Positions 1 through 5,868 of a stretch of 5,868 nucleotides of DNA are shown in pieces. Origin of the DNA: Nocardioidaceae bacterium (GTDB lineage: Bacteria; Actinomycetota; Actinomycetes; Propionibacteriales; Nocardioidaceae); assembly GCA_013696365.1 (NCBI GenBank), contig JACCYS010000310.1, forward strand, positions 1 through 5,868, in the 5' to 3' direction. The notes below the pieces were generated by a model. It did no database searches, was not told the DNA's origin, and worked only from the letters and a program-made list of their open reading frames with translations. The position numbers and the translations under genes were made by a program. The stretch's first letter is position 1. Every line of letters begins with the position of its first letter.

Positions 1-118
1 AGAATGCCCGTCGAGACGTCATAGCCGGGCGGCGCCTCTCACGCAGGTCAGGTGTAGACCCGGTTCCAGCCGGCGACGGTTGGTGGGTAAGCGCAGGCCG
101 TTGCAATCGAGTAAACGA

Positions 119-130
119 CCGTTATTACGG
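119..130. promoter_or_regulatory. Imperfect palindrome upstream of the antitoxin gene, possible operator
   Basis: The 12 bases CCGTTATTACGG read almost the same on both strands (10 of 12 positions symmetrical). They lie about 25 bases upstream of the proposed -10 element of the first toxin-antitoxin pair. Antitoxins of the Phd/YefM family usually repress their own promoter by binding such short palindromes, so this could be an operator. The arms are only four bases plus a central AT, so chance is a real alternative. Confidence 0.25.
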
Positions 131-154
131 CCTTTCGTGGGCCCTTTCACGGTC

Positions 155-160
155 TAGCCT
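155..160 (+). promoter_or_regulatory. Putative -10 element for the Phd/RelE-type pair
   Basis: TAGCCT fits the actinobacterial -10 pattern TAnnnT and ends seven bases before the ATG at 168. Transcription would therefore begin at or next to the start codon, giving a leaderless mRNA. This agrees with the lack of any purine-rich ribosome binding site before the ATG. No convincing -35 box is visible at the usual distance. An alternative weaker promoter is TTGCAA at 101-106 with TATTAC at 123-128. Confidence 0.35.
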
Positions 161-167
161 GAGCCAC

Positions 168-443
168 ATGGAAACGCTGCCGATCTCCAAGGTCAAGGAC
201 AGGCTCAACGAGTACGTCGACTCCGTCGGCATGACCCACGACCAGGTCACGATCACCAAGAACGGCTCGCCGACGGCGGTGCTCATCGGGGTCGACGAGT
301 GGGAGTCGACACAGGAAACCTTGTTCTGGCTCTCTCAGCCCGGCAATCGCCAAACCGTCGCCGAGGCCGAGGCCGATGTTGCGGCTGGGCGCACGCACGG
401 CGAGGCCGCTCCGGGCGGAGTTCGGCGTACCCAAGCGCGATAG
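168..443 (+). CDS. Phd/YefM-family antitoxin, with probable frameshifted C-terminus
   Basis: This 91-residue protein would be the labile antitoxin that binds and neutralises the toxin encoded just downstream and represses the shared promoter. The N-terminal two thirds match the Phd/YefM fold: ETLPISKVKDRLNEYVDSV (dimerising, DNA-binding part), then QVTITKNGSPTAVLIGVDEW (residues 26-45), the usual strand-turn-strand followed by a helix. The last part looks wrong. From about residue 80 the frame gives APGGVRRTQAR, whereas the next frame from base 412 reads RAEFGVPKRDS and stops with TGA at 445-447. That is the type of tail expected for this family. Removing one C near 405-408 restores GEALRAEFGVPKRDS. 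The toxin-binding tail is therefore probably altered by a one-base insertion, or the base is a sequencing error. The start has no ribosome binding site and fits a leaderless transcript. Confidence 0.85.
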   Translation: METLPISKVKDRLNEYVDSVGMTHDQVTITKNGSPTAVLIGVDEWESTQETLFWLSQPGNRQTVAEAEADVAAGRTHGEAAPGGVRRTQAR

Positions 444-452
444 CTGACCGCC

Positions 453-719
453 TTGATCTGTGCGGTCCAGTTCACCGGTCCGGCACGGCGCGCCGTGCAA
501 AGCATCCCGCCACGCATCGTGCCCGCGATCGTCGAGTTCGCGTTCGGCGCTCTCGCTCGCGAGCCGCACCGGGCGGGCAAGCCGCTCGAACGTGACCTGG
601 CAGGCCTCTTCGGGGCCCAGAGGGGGCCCTACCGCCTGCTCTACCGCATCGACGAGGGGAGGCAGATTGTCTACGTCGTCCACGTTGACCACCGCGCTGA
701 CGTCTACCGCTCCCGCTAG
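453..719 (+). CDS. RelE/ParE-superfamily toxin
   Basis: This is a small basic protein of 88 residues counted from TTG. It has the RelE/ParE outline: an N-terminal strand (ICAVQFTGPARRAVQ), a helical segment to about residue 37, then the C-terminal sheet RGPYRLLYRIDEGRQIVYVVHVDHRADVYR (residues 57-86). The basic and aromatic positions R57, Y60-R61, Y64-R65, H80-R81 and Y85-R86 are those normally found in RelE-type mRNA interferases that cut mRNA in the ribosomal A site. RelE and ParE (gyrase poison) activities cannot be told apart from this alone. The gene follows its antitoxin, as is normal. The start is uncertain: TTG at 453 is the first accepted start, but CTG at 444 would give MTALICAVQF and overlaps the ancestral antitoxin stop (CTGA), the place where ATGA or GTGA would be expected. 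No Shine-Dalgarno sequence is visible at either. Confidence 0.85.
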   Translation: MICAVQFTGPARRAVQSIPPRIVPAIVEFAFGALAREPHRAGKPLERDLAGLFGAQRGPYRLLYRIDEGRQIVYVVHVDHRADVYRSR

Positions 720-759
720 GTACTGGAGGAGGAGTGGCATCCCTGCCCAGTAGCACGCG

Positions 760-787
760 AGTTGACATAATGTTGCTTATCGGCGCT
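760..787. other. dif-like XerC/XerD recombination site
   Basis: Read on the minus strand, these 28 bases split as 11+6+11: AGCGCCGATAA, then spacer GCAACA, then TTATGTCAACT. By eye the right arm matches the E. coli XerD arm TTATGTTAAAT at 9 of 11 positions and the left arm matches the XerC arm GGTGCGCATAA at 7 of 11, including the invariant inner ATAA and TTAT next to the spacer. Actinobacterial dif sites, as I recall them, have CGCCGATAA and TTATGTCAA arms with a spacer ending in ACA, which fits better still. Such sites resolve chromosome dimers with FtsK, or serve as insertion points for Xer-using mobile elements. The site lies in the 83-base convergent gap between the toxin stop and the ABC ATPase stop, outside any gene. 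No second copy was seen in the window. Confidence 0.65.
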
Positions 788-802
788 AGCCGTCAACAGT
801 GG

Positions 803-3196
<2,394 letters not shown>

Positions 3197-3204
3197 CAAC
3201 AAGC

Positions 3205-3210
3205 ACCGTA
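3205..3210 (-). promoter_or_regulatory. Putative -10 element for the UvrA-like gene
   Basis: On the minus strand, TACGGT fits TAnnnT and ends eight bases before the ATG at 3196. This would put the transcription start within a base or two of the start codon. No Shine-Dalgarno sequence precedes the ATG, so a leaderless transcript is plausible. No good -35 box is seen. Confidence 0.3.
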
Positions 3211-3283
3211 ACGCCAGGGACGCGACCTACTAGCCGAGGATAGTCGGTGGCCATCCGCAACCGTGGCGCCAAGACTTGCGTCT

Positions 3284-3485
3284 ATGACGAGCAGCGACCT
3301 GTGAGACGAACAGACAGCAGCGCGGTACGACGACAGCTCGACGCATATGTTCATGCCAGACGTCCTCGGCGCGGCTGGCTGGCCTCGACCTCGACCTCGA
3401 CCTCGAGCAGCGTGTCGGCGACTGGGAGGGGCGCCCTTTCACCTCTGACAGCGAGAGCCACGTCTCCGTCTGGCGCAAGCGCTGA
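3284..3485 (+). pseudogene. Remnant of a class I SAM-dependent methyltransferase gene
   Basis: Two conserved ends of one protein family are left here without its middle. From the ATG at 3284 the frame reads MTSSDL, a TGA at 3302-3304, then DEQTAARYDDSSTHMFMPDVLG. Family members typically begin with an LWDE-TAARYD-MFxPEVLGP pattern, so the TGA replaces the expected TGG (Trp). About 3363-3371 the family resemblance moves to another frame, ARLAGLDLDLDLEQRVGDWEG and then RPFTSDSESHVSVWRKR, ending at TGA 3483-3485. That is the usual C-terminal pattern (xRLAGL, GGWDxxPFTxxSxSHVSVW). The family is about 240-250 residues long; only about 28 and 38 residues survive, so the Rossmann fold and SAM-binding motif are gone. 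The identification comes from recalled family patterns, not a search. The remnant is divergent from the ABC ATPase gene, and its original substrate is unknown. Confidence 0.75.
3383..3406 (+). repeat. Hexamer tandem repeat CCTCGA, four perfect copies
   Basis: Four exact head-to-tail copies of CCTCGA occupy these bases. In the surviving C-terminal frame of the methyltransferase remnant they encode alternating Leu-Asp (LDLDLDLE), where family members have a single short LRL- or LDL-type stretch. The repeat starts about 15 bases after the inferred deletion junction, so it may have expanded by slippage once the gene was no longer under selection. Confidence 0.85.
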
Positions 3486-3542
3486 GCAGCTTCGCTCTTG
3501 TCGAGGTCGCCGGAGCCAGTAGTCCTGAGGGTCCGAGGGTGC

Positions 3543-3947
3543 TCAGCCCAGCAGGTCCACGGTCTGCAGCGGGGTCAGGCCGGCGATCGCTCGATAGTCC
3601 GTATCGCGATGGGCGACGCCGACACCGGTCCGGAGCGCGACGGTGGCGATCAAGCAGTCCACAATGCTGCGGACGGTGCGCCTGTCGGCGCGCACCGCCG
3701 CGGACAGGAGTCCAGCGTCGCGGAAGTCGATGTCGGGCTGGACCGTTAGGCAGCACACCTGCATGACTATGGCCTCCACGCGAGAGCGTCGGCGGGCGTC
3801 ACCGGCTCCAGCCAGCAACTCCATGATGACCGGCTCTGTGACGGCGATACTCGACGGGTCGTCGATCCGCCGGCGAAACCAGGTGTGTGCGGGACTGCCA
3901 TCTCCACGCAGGAACGAGACCCATACCGAGGTGTCCACGAGAGTCAC
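3543..3947 (-). CDS. vapC: VapC-family PIN-domain toxin (ribonuclease)
   Basis: This 134-residue protein has the PIN fold of VapC toxins, Mg2+-dependent endoribonucleases that cut tRNA or rRNA when freed from VapB. The N-terminus VTLVDTSVWVSFLRG is the standard first strand, with acidic residue D5. The other acidic positions are E43 (in VIMELLAG), D97 (in SIVDCLIA) and D115 (in HRDTDY), so the metal-binding set appears complete and the toxin potentially active. The start is GTG at 3947, whose bases overlap the antitoxin stop (GTGA, four-base overlap), the usual coupling in vapBC operons; a second GTG lies directly upstream at 3950. Starts further upstream would add a tail (HGASGARPA) with no resemblance to the family. 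No clear terminator follows. Confidence 0.92.
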   Translation of the reverse strand: MTLVDTSVWVSFLRGDGSPAHTWFRRRIDDPSSIAVTEPVIMELLAGAGDARRRSRVEAIVMQVCCLTVQPDIDFRDAGLLSAAVRADRRTVRSIVDCLIATVALRTGVGVAHRDTDYRAIAGLTPLQTVDLLG

Positions 3948-4153
3948 CACGGCAGGTCGCGCCCCGCTCGCACCGTGTTGAGATCGACGTCCCACCCGAT
4001 CCCCTCCAGCGAGGCCAACGCGACCGTGGTGAGCGCTGGACCGGCCAACCGCCGCAGCGCGAGGTCCACCGCCGCCTTCTTGGTACCCAACTGGTAGCGC
4101 GCCATCACGCGAGCCACCAGTTCGTCATCTAGGTCGATGTTGGTCCGACTCAT
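3944..4153 (-). CDS. vapB: VapB-family antitoxin
   Basis: This 69-residue antitoxin is the partner of the PIN toxin that overlaps its stop codon. The N-terminal segment MSRTNIDLDDELVARVMARY followed by QLGTKKAAVDLALRRLAG is characteristic of short actinobacterial VapB proteins: a strand (TNIDLDD) and two helices that form a ribbon-helix-helix-like DNA-binding dimer. The C-terminal part (about residues 45-69, ending RAGRDLPW) would wrap around VapC and occupy its active site. The ATG at 4153 is chosen because the family begins with M-S/R-T-N/T-I-D/E. The longer GTG start at 4171 would run through the likely -10 element and operator. The gene is first in a two-gene operon and probably autoregulated. 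Confidence 0.9.
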   Translation of the reverse strand: MSRTNIDLDDELVARVMARYQLGTKKAAVDLALRRLAGPALTTVALASLEGIGWDVDLNTVRAGRDLPW

Positions 4154-4159
4154 ACACAC

Positions 4160-4165
4160 AGGATA
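4160..4165 (-). promoter_or_regulatory. Putative -10 element for vapBC
   Basis: On the minus strand, TATCCT (TAnnnT) ends six bases before the ATG at 4153, with no ribosome binding site between them. This again fits leaderless transcription. Its upstream end overlaps the palindrome at 4164-4180, so a repressor bound there would block RNA polymerase. Confidence 0.4.
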
Positions 4166-4180
4166 CACCACTGTTGTGTA
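4164..4180. promoter_or_regulatory. Palindrome, candidate VapB operator
   Basis: The 17-base element TACAC-CAC-T-GTT-GTGTA is symmetrical apart from the centre and one internal pair. It abuts and overlaps the vapBC -10 element. VapBC complexes normally repress their own promoter by binding inverted repeats at this position. A partial direct copy (ATACAC at 4152-4157 and 4163-4168) lies next to it and could help cooperative binding. Confidence 0.5.
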
Positions 4181-4193
4181 GGCAGTGTGGATC

Positions 4194-4205
4194 CGAATCG
4201 ATTCG
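4194..4205. promoter_or_regulatory. Perfect 12-bp palindrome in the vapB-transporter intergenic region
   Basis: CGAATCGATTCG is identical on both strands. It lies between the vapBC promoter and the start of the YdcZ-type gene, about where a -35 region for the rightward gene would be. It could bind a dimeric regulator, but no regulator is encoded nearby other than VapB. Confidence 0.35.
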
Positions 4206-4215
4206 TGAAATCACG
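4204..4215. promoter_or_regulatory. Second palindrome, CGTGA-AA-TCACG, upstream of the transporter gene
   Basis: Five-base perfect arms CGTGA and TCACG are separated by AA. The element directly adjoins the 12-bp palindrome at 4194-4205, sharing two bases. It falls in the probable -35/spacer region of the rightward promoter and so may be an operator for the transporter and DUF2071 pair. Confidence 0.35.
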
Positions 4216-4225
4216 CACTGCGCCC

Positions 4226-4231
4226 GATCAT
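4226..4231 (+). promoter_or_regulatory. Putative -10 element for the YdcZ-type gene
   Basis: GATCAT matches TATAAT at four of six positions and ends seven bases before the GTG at 4239. Together with the lack of a Shine-Dalgarno sequence this suggests a near-leaderless start. It lacks the usual first T, so support is weak. Confidence 0.2.
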
Positions 4232-4238
4232 TGGTGCG

Positions 4239-5264
4239 GTGACGACCTCTGCGGCGCCCACCCGGCCATCGCGTACGAGGGCGGAGCATGACGACCCGTC
4301 GTGGCTGCGCGGCGTCGCAATCCCAGCGATGCTCGCGATCGGGGCGCTGGTCGCGGTGCAAACTCAGATCAACGGCGACCTGGCGGCTGCGCTGGGCGGC
4401 GGGGCGACCGCCGGACTGTCCTCGGCCATGGTCAGCTTCGGCAGCGGCTTCGTCCTGTTGTGCCTGGCCGCGGTGGCGTCGCGGTCCATGCGTCGTGGCC
4501 TTACCTCGGTTCGGGGGGCCCTGCGTGCCGGCCAGCTCCACCCGTGGCAGGTGCTCGGCGGCTGTGCGGGCGGTTTCCTGGTGGCAACCCAGGGGCTGAC
4601 CGTTTCGACGATCGGCGTCGCCTTGTTCACCGTGGCCCTGGTGGGCGGCCAGACCGCCAGCGGTCTGCTGGTGGACCGCCTCGGGCTCAGTCCGTCCGGT
4701 CCGCAGGCAATCTCCGCGCTGCGCGTGGTCGGTGCGGCACTGACCATCGCAGCGGTTGCGCTGTCGGCGGCGGAGCGGTTCGACGGCCCGAACGCGCTGG
4801 GGGTCACCGGCCTCGCACTCGCCCTGCTCCCCCTCGTCGCCGGGCTTGGCATCGCCTGGCAGCAGGCGGTCAACGGGCGCGTGTCGCTCACCGGCGGACC
4901 CTGGGCAGCGACGTGGATCAATTTCGCCGCGGGCAGCACGCTGCTCGCATTCGCCACGATCGTGACCGTGCTCGTCAACGGACCCACCCAGTCGCTGCCA
5001 GGGACGTGGTGGCTGTATCTCGGAGGTCCGATCGGGGTGGTGTTCATCTCGATGGCCGCGGTCCTGGTCCGAGTGCATGGCGTCCTCGTGCTCGGCTTGT
5101 GCACGGTGTGCGGACAAGTTGCCTCCGCCTTGGTCGTCGACCACCTCATCGGTGCGGGCAGCCTCGGGCGGCTGACGGCCGTCGGAGCCGTCATCACTGT
5201 CGCCGGGGTCGTTCTCGCCGGTGTTGGCACCTGGCGGGGTTCCCGCCCCGGCAGCCGAACATGA
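4239..5264 (+). CDS. YdcZ-family (DMT superfamily) membrane transporter
   Basis: This 341-residue integral membrane protein has about ten hydrophobic segments (near residues 24-40, 57-80, 104-120, 124-142, 157-176, 188-206, 224-246, 257-278, 281-300 and 312-329) after a polar, probably cytoplasmic N-terminus. It is an internal duplication: VQTQINGDL (40-48) pairs with WQQAVNGRV (207-215), SFGSGFVLL (66-74) with NFAAGSTLL (228-236), and GGQTASGLLVD (136-146) with CGQVASALVVD (291-301). This two-times-five design, with a Q-x-x-x-N-G motif in the first helix of each half, is that of DUF606/YdcZ proteins in the drug/metabolite transporter superfamily. The substrate is unknown. The start is GTG at 4239; without a ribosome binding site a later start near residue 20 is possible. 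Its stop overlaps the next gene (ATGA), so the two are probably cotranscribed and translationally coupled. Confidence 0.87.
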   Translation: MTTSAAPTRPSRTRAEHDDPSWLRGVAIPAMLAIGALVAVQTQINGDLAAALGGGATAGLSSAMVSFGSGFVLLCLAAVASRSMRRGLTSVRGALRAGQLHPWQVLGGCAGGFLVATQGLTVSTIGVALFTVALVGGQTASGLLVDRLGLSPSGPQAISALRVVGAALTIAAVALSAAERFDGPNALGVTGLALALLPLVAGLGIAWQQAVNGRVSLTGGPWAATWINFAAGSTLLAFATIVTVLVNGPTQSLPGTWWLYLGGPIGVVFISMAAVLVRVHGVLVLGLCTVCGQVASALVVDHLIGAGSLGRLTAVGAVITVAGVVLAGVGTWRGSRPGSRT

Positions 5265-5868
5265 CCTGGTCTGCGGCTGCACCGGTCAGCCCGGTCGCCC
5301 CCGATCTGGACGGCCCCGCGATCATGAGTCAGCAGTGGCGTGATCTGGCCTCGGTGCACTGGGCCGTCGATCCCGCATTGGTGGCGCCGCACCTGCCTCC
5401 GGGTACCCGCCCGGACGTCCACGACGGTGCGACGTACGTCGGCCTGTTGCCGTTCCGGATGGTCGACGCCGGCGTCGCCACCGGCCCGCCGATGCCGTGG
5501 GCAGGCACATTCCTCGAGACCAACGTGCGGCTGTACTCCGTCGACCACACCGGACGCCGCGGCATCGTCTTCTGCAGCCTGGACGCTGACCGGCTGGTCG
5601 TGGTGCTCGGCGCGCGGACGGTGTTCGGGCTGCCATACCGGTGGGCGCGCAGCAGCCACCGTCGACTCGACGACGGGAAGTCACCGGTGCACGAGTACGT
5701 CACACGGACCCGCTGGCCGCGAAGCCCCGCCACCAGCAGCCGGCTGGTCATCCGCGACCTCGGGCGTCTGCACACCTCCGGGCCAGACGGGCAGCTGGCG
5801 CACTTCCTCAGCGCCCGCTGGGGGCTGCACGTCGCGCACCTGGGCCACACCTGGTTCGTCCCGAACCA
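5261..5868 (+). CDS. DUF2071/YqjF-like protein, 3' end outside the window
   Basis: An open frame of 202 codons runs off the right edge. The sequence resembles DUF2071 (YqjF-like) proteins, soluble cytoplasmic proteins of unknown function related to the acetoacetate decarboxylase-like fold. The recognisable parts are W-R-D-L-ASVHWAVDPALVAPHLPPG (26-48), TRPDVHDGATYVGLLPFRM (49-67), FLETNVRLYSVD (84-95), GIVFCSLDADRL (101-112), FGLPYRW (122-128) and HFLSARWGLH (181-190). The ATG at 5261 overlaps the transporter stop in an ATGA arrangement, which favours this start. A second in-frame ATG at 5324 (residue 22) sits closer to where the family homology begins. Coupling to the transporter suggests a shared task, but nothing in the sequence says what it is. 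Confidence 0.88.
   Translation, partial: MTWSAAAPVSPVAPDLDGPAIMSQQWRDLASVHWAVDPALVAPHLPPGTRPDVHDGATYVGLLPFRMVDAGVATGPPMPWAGTFLETNVRLYSVDHTGRRGIVFCSLDADRLVVVLGARTVFGLPYRWARSSHRRLDDGKSPVHEYVTRTRWPRSPATSSRLVIRDLGRLHTSGPDGQLAHFLSARWGLHVAHLGHTWFVPN

Noticed and set aside
1..167. Possible gene fragment at the left edge, for example a leftward ATG at 42 (MTSRRAF)
   Set aside because: Only a few codons fall inside the window, no ribosome binding site or family pattern is visible, and other frames are interrupted or featureless.
741..748. GGGCAGGG on the minus strand, matching the E. coli FtsK-orienting (KOPS) pattern, 11 bases from the dif-like site
   Set aside because: It is the only copy I found in the window, it points away from the dif-like site when it should point towards it, and such GC-rich words are expected by chance here.
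762..767. TTGACA as a -35 promoter box
   Set aside because: No matching -10 element at 16-18 bases and no gene starting rightward downstream; the word is explained by the arm of the dif-like site.
761..797. GTTGAC ... GTCAAC inverted repeat with CGGC-gcta-GCCG inside, as a bidirectional terminator
   Set aside because: The stems are only 4-6 bases with a long loop, there is no T tract, and the left arm belongs to the dif-like site.
3247..3522. 91-codon rightward open frame over the methyltransferase remnant
   Set aside because: Its composition is shaped by the hexamer repeat (STSTSTSSS) and it shows no family pattern, while the two other frames carry the recognisable methyltransferase ends.
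3525..3546. CTGAG ... CTCAG hairpin after vapC as a terminator
   Set aside because: The five-base stem has a 12-base loop, overlaps the stop codon and has no T run.
4125..5282. Long leftward open frame opposite the transporter gene
   Set aside because: The translation is low-complexity, rich in Arg, Gly, Asp and Gln, and mirrors the hydrophobic codons of the YdcZ-type gene; it would also overlap the vapBC promoter.

Overview
The window is high-GC DNA with GTG/TTG starts, tightly overlapping gene pairs and gene families typical of an actinobacterium. The genus cannot be named from this sequence. Nothing seen suggests plasmid replication, transposition or phage structural genes.

Layout from left to right: about 167 bases with no supported gene; a rightward type II toxin-antitoxin pair (Phd/YefM-like antitoxin, 168-443; RelE/ParE-like toxin, 453-719); a short convergent gap whose centre (760-787) closely resembles a 28-bp XerC/XerD recombination site (dif type); a long leftward gene for a UvrA-like duplicated ABC ATPase without the UvrB-binding domain (803-3196); a decayed SAM-dependent methyltransferase remnant (3284-3485) with a nonsense codon, a large internal deletion and a hexamer repeat; a leftward VapBC toxin-antitoxin pair (3543-4153); an 85-bp divergent intergenic region with three neighbouring palindromes; and a rightward pair made of a YdcZ-type DMT membrane protein (4239-5264) translationally overlapped by a DUF2071/YqjF-like gene that runs off the right edge (5261-5868).

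Two toxin-antitoxin modules flank the ABC ATPase and the dead methyltransferase, so this looks like accessory or plastic DNA and not a core operon. Several genes have a TAnnnT-type -10 element about 6-8 bases before the start codon and no Shine-Dalgarno sequence, which suggests leaderless transcripts.

The observations most worth checking are the dif-like site next to the first toxin-antitoxin pair, the apparent one-base frameshift that replaces the antitoxin tail and leaves the toxin with a CTG at the expected coupled start, the methyltransferase remnant, and the palindrome cluster between vapB and the transporter. I saw no CRISPR array, tRNA, rRNA or clear new multi-gene system.
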